Source of the DNA: Oscillospiraceae bacterium
GTDB lineage: Bacteria > Bacillota > Clostridia > Oscillospirales > Oscillospiraceae
Assembly (NCBI GenBank): GCA_016293865.1
Contig: JAEDDG010000001.1
Span: forward strand, 79,367 to 143,366
Reading direction: 5' to 3'
Length of the DNA: 64,000 bases
This document shows positions 14,749 to 22,549 of the stretch, piece after piece. A program made the position numbers and the translations under genes. The first letter of the stretch is position 1; the number at the start of each line of letters is the position of its first letter. The notes under the pieces are model-generated. The model was not told the DNA's origin. It searched no databases and saw only the letters and a list, made by a program, of their open reading frames with translations.

Positions 14749-15720
14749 TTACAGGCCCGGCTGTCTGGACAGCTCATACAGGCATTCAATTTTCCCGTTT
14801 TTGTCCAGGAAAGCAAACCACACCTTCGAGCCCATGCAGAACACGCGGTACCGCCCCGCGTCAAGCATCAGACGCCGGGCATACGGCGCCAGGTCGACCG
14901 TCTGCGCATCTTCAGCCGGGTCAAACATCGCCTGCCATTGGGCATCTGTCAGCCGCCGGCCGTTCCAGGCGATACCGCCCACGGAATCCAGAACCCGGTC
15001 CGACGTGCCGCTGAGCAAAGTCAGGCTGTTTTCCCCGAAAAGTACAAGGTCCTCGCCGTAGTTCTCATATCCCGTGCGGGCATAGAGGCAGCGCTCCAGC
15101 GAATACGCCGCCTCCGTAATCCAGCTCATGTCGTTCGTCTCCGCAGAAAGCTCCTGTCCGTCCGCGCCGTAAAATATGTATTCCGTCAGGGCGTCGGCGC
15201 TGACGCATGCAAACAGCGCAAAAAACGGGCAGTTTTCCACCTGAATCACACTTTGCGCGCTGTCGTTTTCCCAGCGCTCCACGCTTTTCAGTTCCCTGTC
15301 CGTGCTGACAACGGCGTCATACGCCGTGCCGTCCGGCAAAGTCAGCCGCAGAATCTGTGTCCCGCCGTTTTCAAACGCGCCATTCGGGCAAAAGGCCAGA
15401 TCCAGCGGCGTTTTTTCCTCATTCTCCGGTCCGAAAAGCGCGGCGCCCAGACCACTTCGGCGGGCGGTCCCGTTAGCTGTAAACGCCGCGACCGTATATC
15501 CTCCGTCCAGACTGCAGGAGGCAAAAACATCCGTCTCAGGCTGATGTCCGTCCGTTCTCAGCGCCCGGCTGACGGCTCCGGAATAACGCAGCGCCTGCGC
15601 GGAACGGAACTGCTCACCGCCGGACAGGAGGCGTGTAACCAGTCCGGTCAGCGCCACGCATACGCACACGACGGCGGCCACCGCGGCCCAGAATATAGGC
15701 TTTTTGCAATACTTCCGCAT
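14749..15720 (-). CDS. Membrane-anchored exported protein, related in its anchor to BlaR1-type proteins
   Basis: A 323-residue protein with one N-terminal membrane segment (about residues 9-30: KKPIFWAAVAAVVCVCVAL) and a long extracytoplasmic part rich in beta strands. The KYCKKPIFW anchor resembles the last membrane segment of clostridial M56 (BlaR1-like) sensors, but the peptidase part is absent; this resemblance is from memory and may be superficial. The start is at the ATG at 15720 with GGGGAG seven bases upstream, not at the in-frame ATG at 15861, which lies inside the promoter. The function is unknown. It has its own promoter and a leader with a strong stem-loop. Confidence 0.75.
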   Translation of the reverse strand: MRKYCKKPIFWAAVAAVVCVCVALTGLVTRLLSGGEQFRSAQALRYSGAVSRALRTDGHQPETDVFASCSLDGGYTVAAFTANGTARRSGLGAALFGPENEEKTPLDLAFCPNGAFENGGTQILRLTLPDGTAYDAVVSTDRELKSVERWENDSAQSVIQVENCPFFALFACVSADALTEYIFYGADGQELSAETNDMSWITEAAYSLERCLYARTGYENYGEDLVLFGENSLTLLSGTSDRVLDSVGGIAWNGRRLTDAQWQAMFDPAEDAQTVDLAPYARRLMLDAGRYRVFCMGSKVWFAFLDKNGKIECLYELSRQPGL

Positions 15721-15788
15721 ATTCCCGCTCCCCAGAAAACAGCAGCGCAAATGCCTCCAAGGCAAACCAATGTTGTAATAAGACGTCA

Positions 15789-15824
15789 GAAAGAGAGAAA
15801 AGTTCCCCTGCTTTTCTCTCTTTC
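15789..15824 (-). promoter_or_regulatory. 5'-leader stem-loop
   Basis: Perfect 14-bp arms (GAAAGAGAGAAAAG / CTTTTCTCTCTTTC) with an 8-base loop. The hairpin begins about two bases after the transcription start predicted from the -10 at 15838-15833. Confidence 0.7.
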
Positions 15825-15832
15825 CGGGTATG

Positions 15833-15861
15833 ATATTACCACATTTCGGGGAAAATATCAA
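15833..15861 (-). promoter_or_regulatory. Promoter of the exported-protein gene
   Basis: Minus-strand TTGATA (15861-15856), 17 bases, TAATAT (15838-15833). Confidence 0.7.
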
Positions 15862-15912
15862 GTCTTGAAGTCTTTCCGCCGCCGGATTACTCTATGCCGG
15901 AGGTGATGATCA

Positions 15913-16344
15913 ATGGAAAATGAATGGCTGCTTCCGCAGATGCGTCAGTCTGACGCTGTTCTGACCCGGATGCGGGCCTGCGCACCGCTTCTGGCCGGAT
16001 ACGGCATGACGCTCCGGGAGGACGAGCTGCAGGCGCTGGCCCGGCAGCGGCTGTCGGCGCTGGAGGCAAACGGCCGGCTGGAATTCGGCGGCGGTGCGCT
16101 TCCGAAACTGCTCTGCGCCTTCTGCGGCTCCCCGTATCTCATGCGTGACGGCTTTGCCGACACAGTCGGCACACTGCTTGAGCTGTTTTACGCATACAAA
16201 AATGAAACGGAGCAGTTTCTCAGCGACGACGAACTGATTGAACAGATGAAGGAGATCTTCAATGGCGAGGCGCACGGCGCGCTTGACATTCTGGATGACG
16301 CGCTGTCTGAGCTGTGCCGGAACAAACGCAAAGGAGACGGCTGA
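15913..16344 (+). CDS. Uncharacterised protein, possibly DUF6323
   Basis: A 143-residue cytosolic helical protein beginning MENEWLLPQMRQ. It has the segment CAFCGSPYLMRDGFADTVGTLLELFYAYKNET, which I associate with a small Bacillota family (DUF6323) encoded next to a larger partner (DUF6179); this assignment is from memory. The function is unknown. The ATG at 15913 has GGAGGTGA nine bases upstream. The next gene starts 2 bases after the stop, so the two are coupled. Confidence 0.75.
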   Translation: MENEWLLPQMRQSDAVLTRMRACAPLLAGYGMTLREDELQALARQRLSALEANGRLEFGGGALPKLLCAFCGSPYLMRDGFADTVGTLLELFYAYKNETEQFLSDDELIEQMKEIFNGEAHGALDILDDALSELCRNKRKGDG

Positions 16345-16346
16345 AT

Positions 16347-17219
16347 ATGGAAAACACTTTGCTCTCTCCCCTGGCGCCGCAGCAGCGCCGGGAAGTCCAG
16401 GAGCGTCTCATGAACATTCTGGAACATCAGGCCCGGCTGTATACAGCGGGCCTCAGCTCCTCCCTGCCGGAGCAGACGGCGGCCGAGCTGCTGCACAGCA
16501 TCTGCTGGTGTCTCCAGCTCTATCTGCGGGAGAACGGGCAGGATAGCCGGGCGCTTCTCGGTTCAGACGAGCTGGCGTTATTTGACGCGGCTCTCCGGCA
16601 CGCCGAAGGCAGAGCGCAGGACTGCCGCCGCCTGTATATCTCGGTGTGCGCCGGCGCGCCCATGTGGGTCAGCCGGGCCATGCGGGACACTCTGGGCAGC
16701 ATCCGGGATTATTTCCTGCGCTACAATGTCCGTTTCTTTGCCCATGCCATGCCGTCCGGCATTGATTATCAGCTCTGCCTGCCCGCGCAGGACGAACTGG
16801 AAGGCACAGCCTTCACCGCCGATTATCTGGTCAGGCTGGGCTATGAGAACACGCTGATCCGCGCTTTCCCGAAGGAAGAGACAGCCTGTCTGCTGCAAAC
16901 CGTCACACCGGGCTATTACAGCCGGCTCATGGGCGTATATGACCTTGTGCTCACAAACGCAGTCGGTGCATATCTGTCCCAGGGACAGGCAGGACATCTC
17001 TCCGTGCCGGAATCCGCCCGACCGCAGCTGCGCGCTGCTCTCGGCGCCGGTGACAGCAGCCGTTTTGCCGAGGGTGCTGCGCGGATGTGCGCCGCGCTGG
17101 GCATCGCCGACGCCGGCTGCGCGGCATACGCCTCCGGCGCTGCCAGGGCCCAGTGGCCGCGGATCCGCGCAGCAATGGATACAAATCCGGAAAACGTGTT
17201 CATTGCGCTCCGGCAATAG
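16347..17219 (+). CDS. Uncharacterised protein, possibly DUF6179
   Basis: A 290-residue helical protein starting MENTLLSPLAPQQRREVQER, with AAELLHSICWCLQLYL near the N-terminus and the distinctive block YNVRFFAHAMPSGIDYQLCLP in the middle. It shows no signal peptide. With the preceding gene it forms a two-gene unit that looks like the DUF6323/DUF6179 pair; the role is unknown. AAGGAG lies 10 bases upstream of the ATG at 16347. Confidence 0.75.
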   Translation: MENTLLSPLAPQQRREVQERLMNILEHQARLYTAGLSSSLPEQTAAELLHSICWCLQLYLRENGQDSRALLGSDELALFDAALRHAEGRAQDCRRLYISVCAGAPMWVSRAMRDTLGSIRDYFLRYNVRFFAHAMPSGIDYQLCLPAQDELEGTAFTADYLVRLGYENTLIRAFPKEETACLLQTVTPGYYSRLMGVYDLVLTNAVGAYLSQGQAGHLSVPESARPQLRAALGAGDSSRFAEGAARMCAALGIADAGCAAYASGAARAQWPRIRAAMDTNPENVFIALRQ

Positions 17220-17220
17220 T

Positions 17221-17248
17221 TTGCGTCCGGCAAAAAGCGTGTTATAAT
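17221..17248 (+). promoter_or_regulatory. Promoter of murI
   Basis: TTGCGT (17221-17226), 16 bases, consensus TATAAT (17243-17248). It begins one base past the stop of the preceding gene. Confidence 0.7.
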
Positions 17249-17257
17249 GCGAATGAA

Positions 17258-17293
17258 GCGGCATCTTCCGGCATTTCCCGGTCCGGATGCCGC
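17258..17293 (+). promoter_or_regulatory. murI leader stem-loop
   Basis: GCGGCATC pairs with GATGCCGC, and inner CCGG with CCGG, starting about 3 bases after the predicted transcription start. Confidence 0.6.
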
Positions 17294-17332
17294 AGTGTTT
17301 CCACCAGCTACAACACCGCAGGGGAGCATACC

Positions 17333-18112
17333 ATGAAAACTGCTTTTTTTGACTCCGGCATCGGCGGCCTCAGCGTTCTGCACGAGGCCCGGCGTCAGAT
17401 GCCCGAAGAAGATTTTATATTTTACGCCGACTGCATCCACGCGCCTTACGGCGAAAAAACGCCCGCGGACGTGCAGCGCTACGTCGACCGCGCCGTGGAT
17501 TTCCTGATTGAAAACGGCGCGCAGGCCATTGTTCTCGCCTGCAACACAGCCACGAGCGTGGCCTGTACCGCCCTGCGCCGGCGGCTTTCCGTTCCGGTGA
17601 TCGGCATGGAGCCGGCAGCCAAAATGGCCCTGGATCTGGACGGGACGCGCCGGGTGCTGGTGGCCGCTACGCCGGTCACCACGCGCGGGGAAAAGCTGCA
17701 CGAGCTGATGGTCCGGGTGGACCGGCAGCATCTGGTTGACCTGCTTGCGCTGCCCCAGCTCGTACGCTTTGCCGAAGCGGACGATTTTTCCCGGGAAACA
17801 GTGCTGCCCTATCTGCGCCGCGCGCTGGCCCCCTTTGACCTGAGCGCCTATTCCTCGCTCGTTCTGGGCTGCACCCATTTCAATTATTTCAAGGACAGCT
17901 TCCGCGCCCTTCTGCCGGCAGGCATGCGTCTTCTGGACGGGAATGCCGGCACCGTCCGCCAGCTGAAGCGCCGCCTGCAGGAAACCGGCGCCGGGGACGG
18001 CGGCACAGGCAGCACGGCGTACTACTTCTCCGGCCGGCCGGCCGGTGCAGACGAGCTTTCCCGCATCAGCCGCCTGATGGAACGGCTGGACCGGATGCGC
18101 GCAATCGAATAG
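17333..18112 (+). CDS. murI: Glutamate racemase
   Basis: A 259-residue enzyme interconverting L- and D-glutamate for peptidoglycan. It has the N-terminal FDSGIGGLSV motif with Asp7, the two catalytic cysteines Cys70 in ACNTAT and Cys180 in LGCTH, and YADCIHAPYGEK. The start is the ATG at 17333, 6 bases after GGGGAG; the same frame is open upstream but lacks racemase features. It has its own promoter. Confidence 0.95.
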   Translation: MKTAFFDSGIGGLSVLHEARRQMPEEDFIFYADCIHAPYGEKTPADVQRYVDRAVDFLIENGAQAIVLACNTATSVACTALRRRLSVPVIGMEPAAKMALDLDGTRRVLVAATPVTTRGEKLHELMVRVDRQHLVDLLALPQLVRFAEADDFSRETVLPYLRRALAPFDLSAYSSLVLGCTHFNYFKDSFRALLPAGMRLLDGNAGTVRQLKRRLQETGAGDGGTGSTAYYFSGRPAGADELSRISRLMERLDRMRAIE

Positions 18113-18165
18113 GGTGCAGAATTCTTTCCGGCGCCTTCAAAAACTGGACTTTCGCGCCCGTTTTG

Positions 18166-18174
18166 TGCTATGAT
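18166..18174 (+). promoter_or_regulatory. Extended -10 promoter
   Basis: TGC followed by TATGAT, about 65 bases before the cytidylate-kinase-like gene; no good -35. Confidence 0.45.
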
Positions 18175-18240
18175 AAAATCAATCAGGATCATTCGGGCCT
18201 GTGGCCGGCAGGCACAAAATGCAGAAACGGAGGTATGGCA

Positions 18241-18852
18241 ATGGGCAACAGGATTATTACCATCGGCAGACAGTTCGGCAGCGGCGGCCGCGAAGTCGGC
18301 CAGCAGGTGGCTAAGCTGCTGGGCATCGATTACTACGACAAGGAACTGATCACCGTGGCAGCCAAGGCCAGCGGCCTGAACGCGCAGTTTTTGGAAAGCT
18401 ACGACGAAAAGCGGACGAACAGCCTGCTCTATTCCCTGGTGATGGGTCACGCCGGCACAATACTGGCCGGTCAGGGCGCCACATCCGTTGAGCATCTGGC
18501 TCAGCAGGCACAGCGGGAAGCCGTGCTGAATGTGGCCAAAAATGGCAGCTGTGTCATTGTCGGCCGCTGTGCGGACTACATTCTGCAGGACCATCCCGGC
18601 CTGATCCGCATTTTCATCAGCGCCGATCTGGACAAACGGATTGCACACGTAAGCAGGCGGGAGGACATTCCCGCCGCCAAAGCCGAGGAACGCATCCGCA
18701 AAATGGATAAGGCCCGCAGTTCTTACTACAATTTCAACACAGACCAGCAATGGGGCGCCGCAGAAAATTACGACCTGTGCATCAACGCGTCCCGCTGCGG
18801 CATCGACGGCGCCGCGAACATCATCGCAGACTTTGCAGGCAGGGTGAAGTAG
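18241..18852 (+). CDS. Cytidylate kinase-like protein
   Basis: A 203-residue P-loop protein of the cytidylate kinase-like family (Cytidylate_kin2). The P-loop is GRQFGSGGREVG near residues 9-20, followed by YYDKELI, GRCADYIL and the arginine-rich lid SRREDIPAAKAEERIRKMDKAR. It probably phosphorylates a nucleoside monophosphate; members of this subfamily are not well characterised. The start is placed at the ATG at 18241, 7 bases after GGAGG; the ATG at 18235 is only one base from it. Confidence 0.87.
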   Translation: MGNRIITIGRQFGSGGREVGQQVAKLLGIDYYDKELITVAAKASGLNAQFLESYDEKRTNSLLYSLVMGHAGTILAGQGATSVEHLAQQAQREAVLNVAKNGSCVIVGRCADYILQDHPGLIRIFISADLDKRIAHVSRREDIPAAKAEERIRKMDKARSSYYNFNTDQQWGAAENYDLCINASRCGIDGAANIIADFAGRVK

Positions 18853-18964
18853 CCTTTCCTGCTCTCCGGCAGCCGAACGGGATGGAACGGCCGTTTCCCT
18901 CCCTTTTCAGTTTGCATATCGCTCCGCCCGTTTCGGCGGCGGAAGCAGCTGGTTTTCCATACGT

Positions 18965-18981
18965 CCGTCTGATCCAGACGG
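18965..18981 (+). repeat. Small inverted repeat upstream of bsh
   Basis: CCGTCTG and CAGACGG with a 3-base spacer, 25 bases before the bsh start. It could be a weak hairpin or an operator; it has no T-run. Confidence 0.4.
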
Positions 18982-19005
18982 CAAATTGAACGGGAGGTTA
19001 TCTGA

Positions 19006-19980
19006 ATGTGTACGGCAGCAACTTATAAGACGAAGGATTTTTACTTTGGAAGAACGCTGGACTATGAATTCTCCTACGGCGACGAGGTGACGGTTACGCC
19101 GCGCAATTACCCGTTCCGGTTCCGCCACATGGGCGCCATGACAGAGCACTACGCCATGATCGGCATGGCCTATGTGGCAGACGGATGTCCGCTTTACTAC
19201 GAAGCCGTCAATGAAGCCGGCCTCGGCATGGCCGGGCTGAACTTTGTCGGCAACGCGCATTACGAAGCGCCGGTTTCCGGCCGGGACAACGTGGCGCAGT
19301 TTGAGTTTATCCCCTGGATTCTCGGCCAGTGCGCCAGTGTCCGGGATGCCAGAAAGCTTCTGGAAACCATCAACCTCGTCAACACGCCGTTCAACGCCCA
19401 GCTGCCGCTGGCACAGCTGCACTGGATCATCGCCGACCGCAGCGAGGCCATCACTGTGGAAGCCGTCCGGGCGGGCATCCGGGTCTATGACAACCCTGTG
19501 GGCGTTCTGACCAACAACCCGCCGTTTGACATGCAGCTGTTCAACCTGAACAACTATATGCATCTGTCTCCGGAATCGCCCCGGAACCAGTTCTCCGGCC
19601 AGCTGCTTCTGCAGACGTACAGCCGCGGCATGGGCGCGCTGGGCCTTCCCGGCGATCTGTCCTCGCAGTCCCGTTTCGTCCGGGTTGCCTTCGTAAAAAT
19701 GAACTCCATCTCCGGCGACTCGGAGGCGGAGAGCGTCAGCCAGTTTTTCCATATTCTCGGTGCTGTCGACCAGCAGAGGGGCTGCTGCAACGTGGGCGAA
19801 GGAAAATTTGAAATCACCCTCTACACCTCCTGCTGCAACGCGGACAAGGGCATTTATTATTACACGACCTATGACAACCACCAGATTACAGCTGTGGATA
19901 TGCACCGGGAGAATCTGGACGGCGCACAGCTGGCGCGCTATCCTCTGATTCAGGGCGAGCAGATCCGCATGCAGAACTGA
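19006..19980 (+). CDS. bsh: Bile salt hydrolase (choloylglycine hydrolase family)
   Basis: A 324-residue Ntn hydrolase that removes glycine or taurine from conjugated bile acids. All catalytic residues expected from the Clostridium perfringens enzyme are present: Cys2 (exposed once Met1 is removed), Arg16, Asp19, Asn79 in AGLNF, Asn170 in LTNNPPFD and Arg223 in SRFVRVAF. The C-terminal block YTSCCNADKGIYYYTTYDN is also characteristic. Penicillin V acylases are relatives, but the overall similarity is to bile salt hydrolases. There is no signal peptide, so it is intracellular. The ATG follows GGGAGG by about 8 bases. It appears monocistronic. Confidence 0.94.
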   Translation: MCTAATYKTKDFYFGRTLDYEFSYGDEVTVTPRNYPFRFRHMGAMTEHYAMIGMAYVADGCPLYYEAVNEAGLGMAGLNFVGNAHYEAPVSGRDNVAQFEFIPWILGQCASVRDARKLLETINLVNTPFNAQLPLAQLHWIIADRSEAITVEAVRAGIRVYDNPVGVLTNNPPFDMQLFNLNNYMHLSPESPRNQFSGQLLLQTYSRGMGALGLPGDLSSQSRFVRVAFVKMNSISGDSEAESVSQFFHILGAVDQQRGCCNVGEGKFEITLYTSCCNADKGIYYYTTYDNHQITAVDMHRENLDGAQLARYPLIQGEQIRMQN

Positions 19981-20024
19981 CAACCGGTGCAGCCCGGCAC
20001 GGCGGCCGGAAAACAGGCAAAATA

Positions 20025-20059
20025 AAATCCCGGCCGAGCGTTTCGCTCAGCCGGGATTT
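20025..20059. terminator. Bidirectional terminator between bsh and putP
   Basis: Arms of 16 bases with one mismatch (AAATCCCGGC start, GCCGGGATTT end) and a TTT loop, flanked by A-rich and T-rich sequence. Confidence 0.82.
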
Positions 20060-20115
20060 CTGTTCATATTGCTCCTGCCGCCGCGGCAGAGCGCCGCAGG
20101 CAGGGGTCCGCGGCT

Positions 20116-21570
20116 TTAATCCTTATAGGCCACCGCGTCGTCAAAGAGCTTGACAACCTCTTTTCCGGGCGCTTTCCCCAGCAGGGAGACAGCCACGGAA
20201 ACCAGCAGACCGGCAATAAAGCCGGGGATAATTTCGTAAATTCCGGTGCCGGAAAGGAAGGCCAGCCACAGGATATCCACAGCCGCACCCACCACGATGC
20301 CGGCCGCAGCGCCGGCAAAGGTAAAGCGTTTCCAGAACAGGCTCAGCAGGATCACCGGGCCGAATGCCGCGCCGAACACGCCCCAGGCGTTGGACACCAG
20401 CGACATGATGGAGCCGGCGTTGGGATTGCTGGCGATCAGAAGCGCCACAACCGCGATGACCAGCACAACGATTCTGCCCACCCAGAGCATCTCCTTGTCG
20501 CCGGCCTTATTTTTGCGCAGAACAGGCTTGTATACGTCGCTGGAAAAAGCGGAGGCGGAAGCCAGCAGCTGGGAGTCCGCCGTGCTCATGGCCGCCGCCA
20601 GAATTGCGGACAGCAGAATTCCGGAAATCACGCCGGGGAAAATGGCCCGGACCAGATTGATGAACACAAGGGAGTTGTCCGCCGTGTTCTGGTCAAAGCC
20701 CAGGAAAACACGGCCGATGGCGCCGGCGGCCACAGAGAAGATCACAATCAGCACAGTCCAGGTAATGCCGATTCTGGACGACTTCTTCAGCTCCTTATCC
20801 GACTTGATGGACATGAAGCGGATGATGATGTGCGGCATGCCGAAATATCCAAGGCCCCAGCCCAGACCGGAGACAATGTCCTTCCAGCTGGCGAACATGT
20901 TCCAGTAACCAGCGGGCATCTCAGAACCGGCTCCGGCAGTGTCCAGCATGAACCCGGCAAAAATCGGGGAGATCAGCAGTGCGCCGAGCATCAGAAGGCC
21001 CTGGAAAAAGTCCGTCCAGCAGACAGCGGAAAAACCGCCCAGGAACGTATAGGACACAATAATCAGCGCCGCAATGTACATGGCGACAGTGGAATCAATC
21101 CCGATCACGGTGTTGAACAGCGTGCCGCAGGCCTTGATGCTGGAGGCCGCATAAATCGTATACGCCACCAGGAAAATCACCGCGCAGATCATCTGCAGGG
21201 CTTTGTTGGCCGAGCAGAACCGGTTGGTCAGATACTGGGGAATGGTGATGGAGTCATTCGCCACAATGGAAAACCGGCGCAGCCGGGATGCCTCGCACAG
21301 CCAGCAGATGGTATAGCCGATGGCCAGACCGATGGCGATCCACGCCTGGCCCATGCCCAGCGCATAGACGGAAGCCGGAAGGCCCATCAGCACCCAGGCG
21401 CTCATATCCGACGCACCGGTGGACAGCGCAGAAACCCACGCGCCCATTTTCCGGCCGCCCAGAAAATAATCCTTTTCCCCCGCGCCCTTGGAGCGCACGA
21501 AGAAATAGATGCCGACGCCCAGCATAAATGCCAGGTACAGGCAGAATACAATCAATTCGCTTGTTGCCAC
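20116..21570 (-). CDS. putP: Sodium/proline symporter
   Basis: A 484-residue solute:sodium symporter with about 13 membrane segments. PutP-type features are the N-terminal DYFLGGRKMGAWVSALSTGASDMS block in pieces (GGRKMG, STGASDMSAW), GYFGMPHIIIRFM, and AAMSTADSQLL. It imports proline with sodium, for osmoprotection or as a carbon and nitrogen source. It starts at GTG (21570) with GAGGAGA seven bases upstream, and has a good promoter. Confidence 0.92.
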   Translation of the reverse strand: MATSELIVFCLYLAFMLGVGIYFFVRSKGAGEKDYFLGGRKMGAWVSALSTGASDMSAWVLMGLPASVYALGMGQAWIAIGLAIGYTICWLCEASRLRRFSIVANDSITIPQYLTNRFCSANKALQMICAVIFLVAYTIYAASSIKACGTLFNTVIGIDSTVAMYIAALIIVSYTFLGGFSAVCWTDFFQGLLMLGALLISPIFAGFMLDTAGAGSEMPAGYWNMFASWKDIVSGLGWGLGYFGMPHIIIRFMSIKSDKELKKSSRIGITWTVLIVIFSVAAGAIGRVFLGFDQNTADNSLVFINLVRAIFPGVISGILLSAILAAAMSTADSQLLASASAFSSDVYKPVLRKNKAGDKEMLWVGRIVVLVIAVVALLIASNPNAGSIMSLVSNAWGVFGAAFGPVILLSLFWKRFTFAGAAAGIVVGAAVDILWLAFLSGTGIYEIIPGFIAGLLVSVAVSLLGKAPGKEVVKLFDDAVAYKD

Positions 21571-21617
21571 AATAATCTCTCCTCATCTGATCGTTCGCTT
21601 TTTTGTCGAATGTAGAA

Positions 21618-21646
21618 AGTATACCACGCAAAAAACAAGACTGCAA
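21618..21646 (-). promoter_or_regulatory. Promoter of putP
   Basis: Minus-strand TTGCAG (21646-21641), 17 bases, TATACT (21623-21618). Confidence 0.72.
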
Positions 21647-21707
21647 TGCAGAATAATGTACGTTCAATTTTTCGAATTCAATTTCCAAAAAATCAAAATT
21701 CAGAACA

Positions 21708-21763
21708 AAATTATCCGGATATTCTGCAAATACTCGGTTAATTGCAGAATATCCGGATAATTT
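21708..21763. repeat. Perfect 22-bp inverted repeat with 12-base loop
   Basis: The left arm 21708-21729 and right arm 21742-21763 are exact reverse complements and AT-rich, in an AT-rich gap of a GC-rich genome. It lies 44 bases past the tetR stop and about 60 bases upstream of the putP -35. It may be the tetR terminator, though only a broken T-rich stretch follows. Confidence 0.8.
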
Positions 21764-21806
21764 AAACCAGACCAAAGTCTGTACCGTAAATTATACAAAA
21801 AATAAT

Positions 21807-22412
21807 TTATTTCTGATCCGCGCGCATATAGCCCAGCAGCAGCGGCATCATCTGCCTGGCATGGGTCTTCAGCGAATACTCGCCGTTGCAGATACACCAG
21901 TCGTACAGCAGCGCGCGCTCGCACATGGCATAGGCGCGCGTCAGGTCGTTGGACGTCAGATCCGCCCGGATCTGGCCGCGTTCCTGCCCCTCAATCACGA
22001 TCTGGCGCAGCAGGCGGTAATAGATCCGGTTGCGGTCCAGAAGGTGCTTTTCTCCCTTTGTGATCAGCTGAGTGGAATACAGGCTGGCCAGCAGGTCGAT
22101 GGGCACGGTGTTTTCCACCATGGTAAAAAGCTCCCCGTTGAGGTACATCAGCTTGTCAAACGCGTCCATTTCCGGATCCAGCTGCGGAAGCAGCTCCTCG
22201 TATTTTTCATCAAAGAGGAAGGAAAGCGAGCTCAAAAGCGCGTCCTTGCCGTTGAAATAATGGTAGAACGACCCTTTTGACGTTCCGGACAGGGCAATGA
22301 TATCGTCAATGGTGGTATGATCATATCCCTGGTCGTAAAACAGCTTCCAGGCGGCGGAGACAATTTTCTTTTTTGTTGTGTTTTTGCTCTTTTTCTGCAC
22401 GGCGCGCACCAC
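21807..22412 (-). CDS. TetR family transcription regulator
   Basis: About 201 residues. The N-terminal helix-turn-helix runs from about residue 14 to 60 (KKKIVSAAWKLFYDQGYDHTTIDDI and GTSKGSFYHYFNGKDALL in pieces), followed by an all-helical ligand domain. The start is one of three GTG codons within the first five codons, next to GGGAGG; the exact one is unclear. It is divergent from the EamA transporter gene and upstream of putP on the same strand, so either could be its target. Confidence 0.9.
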   Translation of the reverse strand: MVRAVQKKSKNTTKKKIVSAAWKLFYDQGYDHTTIDDIIALSGTSKGSFYHYFNGKDALLSSLSFLFDEKYEELLPQLDPEMDAFDKLMYLNGELFTMVENTVPIDLLASLYSTQLITKGEKHLLDRNRIYYRLLRQIVIEGQERGQIRADLTSNDLTRAYAMCERALLYDWCICNGEYSLKTHARQMMPLLLGYMRADQK

Positions 22413-22430
22413 CCTCCCATTGCTGACGTT

Positions 22431-22459
22431 ATCATATACCGTCTCCGGGCAAAGTGCAA
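22431..22459 (-). promoter_or_regulatory. Promoter of tetR
   Basis: Minus-strand TTGCAC (22459-22454), 17 bases, TATGAT (22436-22431), leaving a leader of only about 12 bases. Confidence 0.7.
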
Positions 22460-22484
22460 CAAGGTTTTCGCACCCATCCGGCGC

Positions 22485-22513
22485 TTGCGCAAAGCGGAAC
22501 GTTGTGCTAAAAT
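22485..22513 (+). promoter_or_regulatory. Promoter of the EamA transporter gene
   Basis: TTGCGC (22485-22490), 17 bases, TAAAAT (22508-22513) with a TGC extension. Its -35 is 25 bases from the tetR -35, so one bound repressor could affect both. Confidence 0.72.
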
Positions 22514-22549
22514 CTGCGGTATGGCTTTCTGAAGAAGGGAAAGAGATCT

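Noticed and set aside
14734..14749. 16-base palindrome ATCCGTCCGGACGGAT at the end of the exported-protein gene
   Set aside because: It has no loop and no T-run and overlaps the stop codon; a short self-complementary sequence of this kind is expected by chance in GC-rich DNA.
14584..15906. A 440-codon + strand frame opposite the exported-protein gene
   Set aside because: No ribosome binding site, no domain, and it runs through a promoter, leader hairpin and terminator region of the minus-strand gene.
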